A stretch of DNA of 64,000 nucleotides from Leptotrichia hofstadii (GTDB taxonomy: Bacteria; Fusobacteriota; Fusobacteriia; Fusobacteriales; Leptotrichiaceae): the NCBI RefSeq assembly GCF_007990525.1, contig NZ_AP019823.1, positions 620,001-684,000 of the forward strand. The letters are read 5' to 3'. Numbering within the stretch: the first letter of the stretch is position 1; every line of letters starts with the position of its first letter. This document shows positions 10,901 to 18,008 of the stretch, in pieces. The notes beneath the pieces were generated by a model. The model did not search any database, had not been told where the DNA came from, and worked only from the letters and a program-made list of their open reading frames with translations. The position numbers and the translations under genes were made by a program.

Positions 10901-12868
10901 ATGATGGGAGTGTTTGCAAATAACGGTACCACATTTGTAAATACAGGGACTATAACTACAGTCGGTTCGTATGTAGGCAACAGCAATGTTCAGGGACTTG
11001 TGGGAGTTGCTGTATTAAACGGAAGTACATTGGAAAATTACGGAACAATAAATATTGATGCAGATAACAGCTATGGTGTGCTTATAAAAGGTACAGAGAG
11101 CAACAAGTCCATAATCAAGAACTACGGAAACATTAATATTAGCGGGCTTAAATCTTATGGTGTACGTTATGATGGAAATTCAAAAGGTGTAACTGGAAAT
11201 GACCTTCCGATAGGAAATGATGCAACACCTTCCAACACGCTGCCTGCAATAAGTTCAGGAGCTGGAAAAATTACTTCATCAAATGGAGCTGAAGACTATT
11301 ATGCTCCTAAAGATCCAAGTAAAACTATTGGAGGAACAGGAATTGTACAGCTGCCTGATGGAAGGCTGGCAATTCAAAGAAACGGTGTAGTGCTGGATGA
11401 AAACCAAGTTCAGGTAATAGATTATGCAACTCCGGCAGTAAACTACGCTCTGGCAAACTTTGGAGTGTATGTGGATACGCTTGGAAGAACAAGACCTATT
11501 AATCTGGATGGGGCGACTGACATTGGAATAAACAGCGACCTTCTGATAGGAACAGAATTTTCTGTGCTGACAAACAAGAAAGATGTAATAATAGGAAAAC
11601 AAATACTGCAGCCGTTCCTTAACCAGATAAATGCTGGAATATTCAACTTTACGCCATATTCAGCTTCGTTGACATGGATGGCGACACCTGAAGTGGATCC
11701 TGCAACACAGCAGATTACACGTGTACTTATGACAAAAATTCCTTATACAGCCTTTGTAGGAAGAACAGCAAATGAATTTAACTTTGCTGACGGGCTGGAG
11801 CAGAGATATGATGCAAATGCTCTTGATTCAAGGGAAAAACTGATATTCAACAAGCTGAATACTATAGGAAATAATGAAGAAGCCCTATTGGCACAGGCTT
11901 ATGATGAAATGATGGGACATCAGTATGCAAATGTGCAGCAGAGAATATTTGCAACAGGAAACCTTCTGAACAAAGAGTTTGACTATCTGAGAAACGAATG
12001 GGACACTAAGACAAAAAATTCCAACAAGATAAAGGCATTTGGAATGAAGGGAGACTACAAGACTGATACTGCAGGAATTATTGATTACAAGAACAACGCT
12101 TATGGATTTGCCTATATACATGAAAATGAAACTGTGAGGCTGGGCGAATCAAGCGGATGGTATGCAGGAGCTGTTAAGAATAAATTTGATTTTAGCGATA
12201 TTGGAGGTTCGACAGAGGAGCAGTCCATTGTAAAAGCAGGGGTGTTTAAGTCAATGCCTATCGGAAATGACCATAATAACGGTCTCAACTGGACTGTTTC
12301 AGCGGAAGGGTTTATGGGGAATGGAGAAACTAAGAGAAAATTCCTTGTAGTTGATGACATCTTTGAGGCAAAATCTGACTTCCATTCGTATGGAGCTTCC
12401 ATAAAAAATGAGATCAGAAAAAATATCAGAGCAAGCCAAAGAATAAGTATTTCACCATACGGAAGCCTGAAACTTGAATACGGAAGATTTACTGGAATAA
12501 AAGAAAATACAGGTGAAATGCGTCTGGAAGTTAAGTCAAATGACTATTATTCAATAAAACCTGAAGCTGGTGTGGAATTTAAGTATAGCCAGCCACTTGC
12601 AGTCAGAACAAAATTTGTTGCAAAACTAGGACTTGCCTATGAAAATGAACTGGGACAAGTTGGAGATGTTGATAACAAGGCAAGAGTACGTTATACAACA
12701 GCTGGATGGTTCAACATAAGAGGCGAAAAGGATGACAGGCGTGGAAGCGGAAAAGCCGATCTTAACATAGGAATAGAAAATACAAGATTTGGTGTAACGG
12801 TAAATGCCGGTTATGATACGAAAGGTAAAAATTTAAGAGGTGGAATCGGATTTAGGGCAATCTACTAA
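1973..12868 (+). CDS. Giant type Va autotransporter with a repetitive beta-helical passenger (3631 aa)
   Basis: A surface or secreted protein of about 3600 residues. The start is ATG with AAGGAG 10 nt upstream. N terminus: a 27-residue basic stretch, a hydrophobic segment (about 28-45, LLFTYLITGMITFSVG), a Lys/Glu-rich coiled coil (about 53-95), then the motif WDSWQFG and a Tyr/Gly-rich patch, the arrangement typical of fusobacterial autotransporters. A Pro/Thr-rich linker covers about 180-335. The passenger (about 340-3250) repeats a 24-26-residue unit of the type N-x-G-T-I ... K-S-A-G-I-Y-G, as expected for one turn of a beta helix. The last ~270 residues alternate like a beta barrel and end in a terminal tyrosine (FRAIY), as autotransporter barrels do. 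I saw no cysteine. An adhesin or biofilm role is likely by family, but the ligand is unknown. It is monocistronic and looks less AT-rich than its neighbours. Confidence 0.93.
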   Translation: MSNNLKQAKKDLKAFAKRAKNVKYTESLLFTYLITGMITFSVGVNTSSNVLYERANKELIMSADKTRTAIKKAKKENEETIEELNLELIQLMEQGDHVVKSKWDSWQFGSNTFMSKNNGSYKGRGDKASKYPFVGIYNRGNWAETGALANRRRAVNPPINSSSVGSTSYGLASLLHVQEPEVEIQIMANVRPKSILKEEITIMPQIDMPREVVRPSISLNVNTPLEAPVLTLPRLNPVTINVPNPQEPDTPPTVTAPNITMNLSTPSISLNIAPPQLNMEITPPTPTVNTLTITPPSVTPVSAISVNKPAAPSVTPPSLTPSTVSFTVPNLDAYGNAQGTTMNMNKNLSGTYRLSDGSKVGKGNAIAEYIANTGNFTAADNTTMYVDVTQKRAITLDPGLPTKQGGISSPNYSFENKGKIYLEADLTAGIEVQPDTHAGDMKVTGINSGTIEGRGNNQVAMLFTSENPTVKNNHTLINKKDIIMTGKNSAGFATSNFADLNKTSISWHMTATNTGNVTLTGEKSHGMVVAKTQVPIGSNSSFENSGTINVNGKESGGITLLDKIPTATNTGTINITGKNSFGLYSEVDSKIKNAGNINIKDGATGSMGIRVGSATATNMSNEGGTITISSKDGNNMGVYSQDAAFDNKGAIKVEGKNGNIGMYFNGTTGTNKNQGAITVTGENGYGIMLNKGSIFENHDSITATGTDAMGMYMKNSTATNKQNKTISSTKHHAVVQDGGTFTNEGTVSTEAGGKVALYSENGIFTNTSDGTISAKNGGIAMFVKDSQGTVAGKINVGDSTKNDTGIGVYMDAASTKTVTFNGNAELTLGKGTVGLYAEDADKFGTGFAISALKTSVGDGAALAYFGSTGTGTISSGTLSNLTVLKMGAKSTLLYGDTGSTVKVDDDIDMTTYSNVDKTAQFLVSNQGTATINSGKTIKSNLKTTVSGLSGANIKNEGTIDMTATEEAVGIYLKASTGTNESSGTITVGEKKSIGIYGIETSTLKNKGTIETKGESSVGMLGDKSTIENASGGTITTEKEKSAGIYGANESTIKNEGTITAKETESAGIYADDSQVTNASGGIINTEKGKSAGIYGVFSKTNKIENSGTINVGTASSPGTETQGVGIYAQLKTGAAGNLTVENKDKIEISIKDSIGIYAQNETGDDNRIAVTNEKDIVSTSNADGAIGIMAKQSKVTNAAAGKIELEGKTSVGIYGTVKSVLQNLGTIHLKNTANDSKSVGMLSDGKTITNDGTIKMSGGASAGLLGKNGATVTNNTSGTITVEGQKSAAIYTENSTPVNKGTINVEGKESAGIFAKNTDNKDYTIENTGTINLKGTATPPGTQSAGIYAELGSGAGKTTVYNKNDIVVGQESSVGIYVKNNTGDRNKGKAINTGKIDLDVDSTVGIFVDKAIGENEGVINVKKKNSAGMYGSNDSEITNKKNIIISSEDSAGMYASDSNATNDENAKITINGSSGATSGSAGMYGKLSKASTSNYTILNKGAIEIESVTKNVGIYGEVEKSATSKLTLQNDKDINIAAGSKQSVGMFAVNDEDNDKDKLEVVNNDNITAKSEESIGISAQKSTVKNAGTITMEDKKSAGIYGSKGSKVTNEKEIEIKEEKSAGIYLEDSDAVNAENAKITVHKGESAGIYGKFTSGSKADNTIENSGEIILKSGTGKQSAGIYGELESTAAKKLTISNKNKIEVDMEESVGIYAKNGKSSKTDLIAENEGTIDLKSKKSVGMLADKSVANNKNEINITNEEATGMYGTNGSEVTNTSDGTILIEAPSSGNDSKSTGIYVTESGTKGVNDGNIIIKGKKGTGMLATKSAEIVNNNLIQGPLDSVESVIGIYGVDSGTIVTNEKDIELHGQKSTGIFSKDDAVAKNKGTITLKPTSKNSVGMFGSSSASGKTIKLLNAGTIDIESESSTGMFTKNKGDLGDSTVENEGTINLKQKSTVGIYTPKSDIKKVGKINLNDDADSSVAVYLSDEAKADTSTGEIDLNEKSQNQVAYYVKGTTATDTGKLYGGNIGKIKGYGVGVYLDGGTLDASTSKLDYTASGNTGKGIIGLLMKGNANITAYTDEIKVGDSVLSDDGLNDFYAIGIYADGQQAKNMTANITAGKNGVGLFAENKSNITYAGTMNIGDGTTAGTGIYIGNGSDGKSASTVTIASGADIKLNGKNGVGAIVTGGATANFESGSKIEFGGDGVGIFGQKGAIINDNGGTLVTNGHSVERTRITEGSSITSKNLTVALGNALDTGNILSHVINGEAIIQTGVTVEAKPSTKNIIGLMADGNKNPGLTWVGTAGYEAENKGKIDLSNAVTSTAMYLDSSRGLNSGEITIGDKSTGIYGIYNNTTANYSGSTTKNIGTITTTAASKIEVGDESAAIYSIGFDKVENKGEITGKEKSVGIYATNGPADGHKAINIVNNGDITLDKGSAGIYVSPKPATSGASKVTNTGNITIGDSIVNTGTGKVETTSVGMYVEHKTTLDTTGDVKVGNKGFTLYGNDSTINVNGGNYDFSDSGSLAYLENNAVLNYNNSGTLTTSSEPMLFIVNSKANMNNNDIIVTSKGTGIYMNGVSEFSGWNNMILNNGSTGIYVDNSSATVTGKKITGTSDKAKGIVSINSNVTNNADMEFSSDDSIGIFSQNKSSAVKNIVNNGNINITGKRSIAAYLEGTMEQSFENTGTINVDKTTTAVKNDSTVGIYAQSGSKINIKNSGKINVDEASFGIYSLSEDGNVETTASSEINVADKAIGVYKKSGTANLGGKINVADHTATEVNSEPVGVYGTSGVVINDSTSDFIVGDKSYGVILANPGLSKTNVYSNSSSSKISLGKESTFLYTEGTSQVTNNGTITSGTNNGIIAIYGKDGANIINNGTIDLSQGIGNQGILVTGASNAVNRGTIKIGKTDKSDPDNIIYGIGMAAIDGASATNERDIYVSGNLSIGMYGDKSGTTLRNAGNIYLDASGATSTDKIQTMMGVFANNGTTFVNTGTITTVGSYVGNSNVQGLVGVAVLNGSTLENYGTINIDADNSYGVLIKGTESNKSIIKNYGNINISGLKSYGVRYDGNSKGVTGNDLPIGNDATPSNTLPAISSGAGKITSSNGAEDYYAPKDPSKTIGGTGIVQLPDGRLAIQRNGVVLDENQVQVIDYATPAVNYALANFGVYVDTLGRTRPINLDGATDIGINSDLLIGTEFSVLTNKKDVIIGKQILQPFLNQINAGIFNFTPYSASLTWMATPEVDPATQQITRVLMTKIPYTAFVGRTANEFNFADGLEQRYDANALDSREKLIFNKLNTIGNNEEALLAQAYDEMMGHQYANVQQRIFATGNLLNKEFDYLRNEWDTKTKNSNKIKAFGMKGDYKTDTAGIIDYKNNAYGFAYIHENETVRLGESSGWYAGAVKNKFDFSDIGGSTEEQSIVKAGVFKSMPIGNDHNNGLNWTVSAEGFMGNGETKRKFLVVDDIFEAKSDFHSYGASIKNEIRKNIRASQRISISPYGSLKLEYGRFTGIKENTGEMRLEVKSNDYYSIKPEAGVEFKYSQPLAVRTKFVAKLGLAYENELGQVGDVDNKARVRYTTAGWFNIRGEKDDRRGSGKADLNIGIENTRFGVTVNAGYDTKGKNLRGGIGFRAIY

Positions 12869-12913
12869 TTTGAATTTTAATCTTAAATAAAATAAAATCT
12901 AAAAAAATCTTTC

Positions 12914-12962
12914 AAAGAGGGAGAGTTATTTCAGAATAAATGGAATAGCTCCCTCTTTTTAT
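12914..12962 (+). terminator. Rho-independent terminator of the autotransporter gene
   Basis: AAAGAGGGAG (12914-12923) pairs with CTCCCTCTTT (12949-12958), followed by T residues, 45 nt after the stop codon. Confidence 0.88.
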
Positions 12963-12992
12963 TATTTTTTTGAAATTTTTAAAAATTAAGAA

Positions 12993-13020
12993 TGAAAAAA
13001 TATTAAAAATGTAGTATAAT
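12993..13020 (+). promoter_or_regulatory. Probable promoter of the DUF4132-apbE-clc unit
   Basis: A perfect TATAAT at 13015-13020 follows the previous terminator. The -35 element is poor (TGAAAA at 12993, 16-nt spacer). It leaves a leader of about 140 nt. Confidence 0.45.
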
Positions 13021-13107
13021 ATTTAATAAGCAAGTATAATAAAAATCACTTTAAAATCTAAGAAGTCGGGTTAATCCTGATCAATTTGATATTAAAGGGA
13101 TTTGAAT

Positions 13108-13134
13108 ATGAATTTAAGTAAAAGATATTCTTGA
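13108..13134 (+). CDS. Possible 8-codon leader peptide
   Basis: ATG at 13108 with AAAGGGA seven nt upstream opens a tiny reading frame, MNLSKRYS, ending in TGA at 13132. A hairpin (ATTCTT/AAGAAT with a GAG loop, 13127-13141) overlaps its stop and ends 12 nt before the ribosome-binding site of the next gene. Arrangements of this kind can couple translation of a leader to the downstream gene. It may equally be chance. Confidence 0.25.
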   Translation: MNLSKRYS

Positions 13135-13168
13135 GAAGAATCAACTATTGGACGGAGGACATTTTATA

Positions 13169-16100
13169 ATGGCTAGGGATGCAATGAGTGAAGACAAAGC
13201 CGTTAAGGCGCGAATGGAGGCTGTATGTCAGGAAATTAGGGAATTTCTCGCTGGAAGCGGGGAGCTTAGGGGAAGAGTTTACCGAAATGTTCTGCAGCAT
13301 GTTAACAACCCTCAAGCAAGGGAAATTATGGAAAAGGAAGGTTTTTTTGAAACTGAGGGCGGACAGGCGTTCTTAGAATATTTTGAATATATGTACAGAA
13401 ATTTTCCTAATGAGCTTATTAAACAGCTTCTAAATTTTCCATTAAAATACAGAATTTTTAAAATGATGAATTTTTCGTATGAATTTGTTAAGAGGGATTT
13501 TGAAAATAATTTAGAAATGAAGGACAGTCGTATTTTTTTAAAAAACTGTAAATATTTTTTAAATTATTTTGAAAATCTGGCTAATGGGTATATAGAAAAT
13601 TATTCCCTGTATTCAGATAGTTTTTTGCTAAAGCTGGGGATTACCATAATTATTAGGAATATTAATGTGAAAAATGAGGAAGAAATAAAAAAGCTGGATA
13701 CCATTTTTATAAACTACATAATGCACAAAATTGATAAATGCGGCATGAACACGATATTTGAAAAGCATCTTGACAGTAATGGATTTAAGGAATATATAAG
13801 AAATACTAAAAGGCTGGATATGGGAAGAATCAGAAAATATATGGAAAAAATATTCTTCAGCGTGATAAATGAAAATAATAGAATATCACAAGCCGTTTTC
13901 GAGGGAACAGAATTGCTTGTCATGTTTTCAGAAACAGAATTCTCATCAACTAACAATAATTATTACTATCGGAACAAGGTATTCGGAAAATTGGAGAAAA
14001 GCTTTAAAAAATATTCGTTTTCTCAGAAACAGAAGCTTTATTTACTTATTAACTATGGGATGAATGCTGTCTTTGACAATTTTGAGCATTCGCAGAAAAT
14101 GTATGAGCTGTTTTCAGAAACAGTAAAGGAAAGTGCCAAAAATACAATTGAACTTATTAGGGATAATCTCAATGAGGGAAGACTAGGCTATTCATTTTTG
14201 CTGCATTTTCTTATAAAGGAAAATTTAATTGGCAAGAGGGAAAAATATGAGCTTTTAGAAAAATCTGAGGACATGATGATTCAGGAACTGAAGGAAATAT
14301 TTAATTCAAAGGCCTGGAGATGGAATGAAAGGGAATTAGGGAATCTGGAGTTTTTAAGAAGAGACAGGGATGAATGGGGAAATATAAAAGTAACGTGCCT
14401 TGGAATAAAAACTGGGCATATCCTTGCCTCAAAGGATAAAATAGTATTTTCACTTTTAAAATATTCCAGAATTTACAGGAATGTCTTCCAGTTTATCGTA
14501 AACTGTGTTAGCGATGTTGAGCTGTTCAGCAACATATTTGACAGATTTCATATAGTTTATGGAATAAAGGACTTGCGAGCCATACTTGATGAAATGTGGG
14601 ATTATAATCTTCCCATCAGCTTCATAAATGAAAAATATTTTGAATATATTGAAAAATCAAGCTGTAACAGCTATAATAATAAAATATGGAGAGAATTTCT
14701 TCATGAACATGAGGAAGAGCTGTACAGAACTTTCCGAAAGAATGCGGTTTCGGAAAAAAGCGTGGAAAATTATGTGGAAATTCTTTATATTAAAAATAAT
14801 ACATTTGACTGCAGTCAGCTTCCTATTCTTTTAACAAAGGCAAACCGGCATACTGCACACGAGATTGGGAAAATTTTGAAGGACAGGCAGGAAACAAGGG
14901 AAGAAGTTGAAAAGCTGCTGAAAAACGGAACGGAAGAAATTGCATTGGAAACAGCAGGAAGCCTTGTAAGGCACTGGAATAATATACAGGCAAGAAAGGA
15001 TCTGAAAAATCTGTCAGATCCAAAAGGAATCCTTGAATACGTTGAAAGCCTGTATCTTCCAAAGCATGAAGAAAATGCAGTATTTGGCAGTGAAATTGAC
15101 TACAGTTCGGTAAAGATGGCTGACGGTAACGGAAAAATTCCTGAAAAACTGCTAAAACTTTATATTTCGGAATATATTTTATCAAATGATATAAAGCTTA
15201 TAGAAGTCTGCACTAAAATTGAAAAAATTGCCCATAAAGGCGACTTGAGAAAATTTGTAGAAAAAATCTTTGAAAAATGGAAGGAACTTAGATTTAATCC
15301 AAAATATAAGAATCTGTTCATTCCAATGATACTGACTGCCAATATGAAACAGCTGAATGGAATATCTGTAATTATTGACATGCTTGTGAGCGAGTACAAT
15401 AAAGCCGCGGTTGCGGCTTACGCTATAAGGGCACTTTCCCTGCGTGAAGAGGCAAAAGAAACAGGAATACTGATAAAAAGCTTTATTACAAACTACAAGG
15501 ACAAGAGAATAAAATCAGCCGCATACGAAGCTCTTGCCATGATTGCTGAAAACAAGGGGATAAGCAGGGATGAACTGAATGATATTCTTGTGCCTGATTT
15601 TGGATTTCAGATTGACAGGACAAGGATACTTGATTATGGAACAAAAAAAATAAAGATTGAGCTTAGCGTTCTTTCTGATGTCTATGGAATAAATATCTAT
15701 GATGAGAAGGGGAAAATGTTGAATATGCTTCCAAAAGCAAGTAAAAAAATTGGAGATGTAGAAAGCATAGCTGAAAAATACAGAAGAGAGCTTAAATACA
15801 TAAAAAAACAGCTAAAGGAAATTGCCGTTTTTCAAGGAAATAATCTTACGAAGGCTCTTTTCATGCAAAGAAAATGGAAAGTGAAAAAATGGATGGAAGT
15901 ATTCATACATAATCCTGTAATGCAGAAATTTGCAATTCAGCTAGTCTGGGAAGAAGTCGGTCAAGATGATGAATTAATCAGTACTTTCAGATATTCTGGA
16001 AATGAAAGTTTTTTAGCTTCTGATGGCACAGAATATGAACTTGACAGCAAAAATTATGTAAAACTTGTTTATTTTCCTGAAATTTCTCAAAAGGAAACAG

Positions 16101-16546
16101 AAAAATGGGAAGAAAATTTTAGAAAAAATGAAATTGCGCAGCCAATAAGACAGCTGAACATGCCTATTTATAAAATCACAGAAGAAAAACAGGAAAATAA
16201 AGAAATTAAAGGTTATAATGTAAAGGAATTTTCTGTAAACATGCTCAGAAAGAAAAGTTCAAATTTAGGTTTTGAAATTAGCTATGGAAATGACGGGGCA
16301 GGTTATGGAAGCCATTATTTTGACGAAAAAACTGGAATAAGCATATTAATTATAACAAGTTCATTTCTTTCAGGGGAATATTCAAAAAAACTGAAAATAG
16401 AAAAAATATTATTTCTAAAATCTGATATGGAAATATGTCATGAAAAGTCCCTTGAGAGTCAGGAAATAATCCCCATGAAGATAAAAGAAGTTCCAAAAAG
16501 GATATTAAGCCTGGCATGTCTTATGGCTGAAATTTTAACCAGCTAG
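13169..16546 (+). CDS. Large DUF4132-family protein (1125 aa)
   Basis: A cytoplasmic-looking protein with no signal peptide or membrane segment. The start at ATG 13169 is chosen because GGAGGA (13154-13159) lies 9 nt before it; an in-frame TTG at 13148 sits upstream of that site. The first ~850 residues are mostly helical, with a HEAT-like stretch near residues 720-790 (AYAIRALSLREEA...). The C-terminal third carries the DUF4132 signature: an RKWKVKKW tract, HNPVMQKFAIQLVWEE, STFRYSGNESF, then a QPIRQLNMPIY segment. E. coli YehI/MolR belong to this family, whose biochemical role is not established. It is the first gene of a same-strand run with a small anchored protein, ApbE and ClC, spaced by 50, 36 and 20 nt, so cotranscription is likely. 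The C-terminal domain call is firm; the function is unknown. Confidence 0.78.
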   Translation: MARDAMSEDKAVKARMEAVCQEIREFLAGSGELRGRVYRNVLQHVNNPQAREIMEKEGFFETEGGQAFLEYFEYMYRNFPNELIKQLLNFPLKYRIFKMMNFSYEFVKRDFENNLEMKDSRIFLKNCKYFLNYFENLANGYIENYSLYSDSFLLKLGITIIIRNINVKNEEEIKKLDTIFINYIMHKIDKCGMNTIFEKHLDSNGFKEYIRNTKRLDMGRIRKYMEKIFFSVINENNRISQAVFEGTELLVMFSETEFSSTNNNYYYRNKVFGKLEKSFKKYSFSQKQKLYLLINYGMNAVFDNFEHSQKMYELFSETVKESAKNTIELIRDNLNEGRLGYSFLLHFLIKENLIGKREKYELLEKSEDMMIQELKEIFNSKAWRWNERELGNLEFLRRDRDEWGNIKVTCLGIKTGHILASKDKIVFSLLKYSRIYRNVFQFIVNCVSDVELFSNIFDRFHIVYGIKDLRAILDEMWDYNLPISFINEKYFEYIEKSSCNSYNNKIWREFLHEHEEELYRTFRKNAVSEKSVENYVEILYIKNNTFDCSQLPILLTKANRHTAHEIGKILKDRQETREEVEKLLKNGTEEIALETAGSLVRHWNNIQARKDLKNLSDPKGILEYVESLYLPKHEENAVFGSEIDYSSVKMADGNGKIPEKLLKLYISEYILSNDIKLIEVCTKIEKIAHKGDLRKFVEKIFEKWKELRFNPKYKNLFIPMILTANMKQLNGISVIIDMLVSEYNKAAVAAYAIRALSLREEAKETGILIKSFITNYKDKRIKSAAYEALAMIAENKGISRDELNDILVPDFGFQIDRTRILDYGTKKIKIELSVLSDVYGINIYDEKGKMLNMLPKASKKIGDVESIAEKYRRELKYIKKQLKEIAVFQGNNLTKALFMQRKWKVKKWMEVFIHNPVMQKFAIQLVWEEVGQDDELISTFRYSGNESFLASDGTEYELDSKNYVKLVYFPEISQKETEKWEENFRKNEIAQPIRQLNMPIYKITEEKQENKEIKGYNVKEFSVNMLRKKSSNLGFEISYGNDGAGYGSHYFDEKTGISILIITSSFLSGEYSKKLKIEKILFLKSDMEICHEKSLESQEIIPMKIKEVPKRILSLACLMAEILTS

Positions 16547-16596
16547 AAATTTTAGAATAAAAATCAAAATAATAAAAATAAGAAGGAGAAAAAACA

Positions 16597-16974
16597 ATGA
16601 GTGGAAAGAAAAAAGTAATATTATTTTTAGGAGCAGTTTCATTAATTGCATTCGGAAATTATAAACAATTTACAAAGAATAAGGTACAAATTTCAGCGGA
16701 AGGTAAAACTAGCGAACGTGCGACATCATCAGCTGGAAATGGGCAAAATCAAAATTCTCAAAACAAGGAGCCTATGGCTGAGGTAAAATCAGTTCAACAG
16801 CCACAACAGCCTGCACCACAGCCACAAAACAAGCCAGCGACCCCAAATACACAAACTGCAGAGGAAAAGAAAGCTGAAACTATCCAAAACTCAAATACGC
16901 AAAAAAGCAGTGGCGATTTAAAAATGGATTCAGACGTTAAAGATAAGTTCAAGCTTGATACAGCTAAAAAATAA
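16597..16974 (+). CDS. Small membrane-anchored or exported Gln/Pro-rich protein (125 aa)
   Basis: I do not recognise this protein. ATG follows AAGGAG with normal spacing. Residues 4-20 (KKVILFLGAVSLIAFG) form one hydrophobic segment, an uncleaved anchor or weak signal peptide. The rest is low-complexity: Ser/Asn/Gln, then a QQPQQPAPQPQ stretch (about 67-80), Thr/Ala/Lys, and a charged KDKFKLDTAKK end. It resembles a disordered periplasmic tether. The next gene is ApbE-like, so I looked for the Ser/Thr-Gly-Ala-Ser/Thr flavinylation motif and did not find it. It is probably in the same operon as its neighbours. Confidence 0.6.
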   Translation: MSGKKKVILFLGAVSLIAFGNYKQFTKNKVQISAEGKTSERATSSAGNGQNQNSQNKEPMAEVKSVQQPQQPAPQPQNKPATPNTQTAEEKKAETIQNSNTQKSSGDLKMDSDVKDKFKLDTAKK

Positions 16975-17010
16975 CTTATGATGTGTAAATACGGGTAAAC
17001 AGGTGAAAAT

Positions 17011-17988
17011 ATGATGTATAAAGTTCAAGTGCGTTTTTTATTTCATTCAGATATAAAAATTAAAATACCTGAAAGCTATGATGATTCTGTGTTTGAAAGG
17101 TTATTTGGAATTTTAGAAGATGTGAATGAAAAGTATAATTCTTATGCTGAAAATTCGTACATTGATAAAATAAATAAAAATAGTGGGCATTTTGTAAAAG
17201 TAAATGATGAAACCATACGTATTTTGAATAAGATTATTCATTTATCAAAAATTATTGGTGGAGAGTATGACATTACAATAATGCCTCTTATAAGACTGTG
17301 GGGTTTTTATAAACAAGCCCCCATTTTGCCGTCTTTTGATAAAATAAAAAAAGCGAAAAGGCTTGTAGATTATAAAAAGATAATTATTGATAAAAAGAAA
17401 AAGCGGGTAAAAATTGAAAAGAATCAGGAAATTATAACAGGTTCGTTTATAAAGGCGTATGCGATAGAAAAAATGGTTCAGGAAATGAAAAAAATTGGGA
17501 TAAAGGACGCAATTGTAAATGCTGGCGGGAGCAGTATCATTGCTATTGATGAATGGGGCATTATTGCTGAAAATCCTGAGGAAGAGAAAGAAATATTAAG
17601 AAATGTCGATGGAATGCCTGTAAGAATAACAAAGTATGGGTATAATGGAAAAAATGAAGATAATGATTTATTTGAAATAAAAATAAAAAATACAAGTTAT
17701 TCCACTTCTAATCAGAAAAATACATATCTTTTGATAAATAACGAAAAATGCGGACACATTATAAGTCCCAGAACTGGCTTTCCTTCTCAAAATAAACAAG
17801 TCGGAATAATTACAAAAAGTGCTTTTTTTGGTGATATTATTTCAACAGGAATGTATAACCAGACACCTGAAAAATTTTATGAAATTATGGGAAAATTATC
17901 TGAAGAAATGGAAATTTCAGGATTTTTGATTAATAAGGCAGGAAAGATATTTTATTTTAATATGGAAGAATATTTTTGTGGAAAATAA
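17011..17988 (+). CDS. ApbE-like FAD:protein FMN transferase (325 aa)
   Basis: ApbE enzymes attach FMN from FAD to a Ser or Thr of target proteins, using Mg2+. Family landmarks in order: VNEKYNSYAENSYIDKIN, YDITIMPLIRLWGFY (usual form FDPTVGPLVNLWGF), GSFIKAYAIEKM (GAIAKGYAVD), IVNAGGSS (LVNLGGN), GHIISPRTGFPS (HHIIDPRTGYP) and GDIISTGMY (ADALSTALF, the metal-binding end). Several otherwise invariant positions differ, so activity is not certain. No signal peptide or lipobox is visible, unlike many periplasmic ApbE proteins. The ATG at 17011 has AGGTG upstream. It lies between the small Gln/Pro-rich protein and a ClC channel. No NqrB/C- or RnfG-like target is in the window. Confidence 0.8.
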   Translation: MMYKVQVRFLFHSDIKIKIPESYDDSVFERLFGILEDVNEKYNSYAENSYIDKINKNSGHFVKVNDETIRILNKIIHLSKIIGGEYDITIMPLIRLWGFYKQAPILPSFDKIKKAKRLVDYKKIIIDKKKKRVKIEKNQEIITGSFIKAYAIEKMVQEMKKIGIKDAIVNAGGSSIIAIDEWGIIAENPEEEKEILRNVDGMPVRITKYGYNGKNEDNDLFEIKIKNTSYSTSNQKNTYLLINNEKCGHIISPRTGFPSQNKQVGIITKSAFFGDIISTGMYNQTPEKFYEIMGKLSEEMEISGFLINKAGKIFYFNMEEYFCGK

Positions 17989-18008
17989 AAAAGGAAGAAG
18001 GAAATAAA

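Noticed and set aside
2524-12402. Many open frames of 60-120 codons antisense or out of frame within the autotransporter gene
   Set aside because: They lack ribosome-binding sites and family motifs and arise from the repetitive coding sequence on the other strand.
1973-12868. Regular short repeats that could suggest a CRISPR array or tandem satellite
   Set aside because: They are degenerate at the DNA level, vary in length and keep one open frame throughout; they encode beta-helix turns.
16597-16974. Flavinylation substrate of the neighbouring ApbE
   Set aside because: No Ser/Thr-Gly-Ala-Ser/Thr motif is present; the nearest string, SSAGNG, does not fit.
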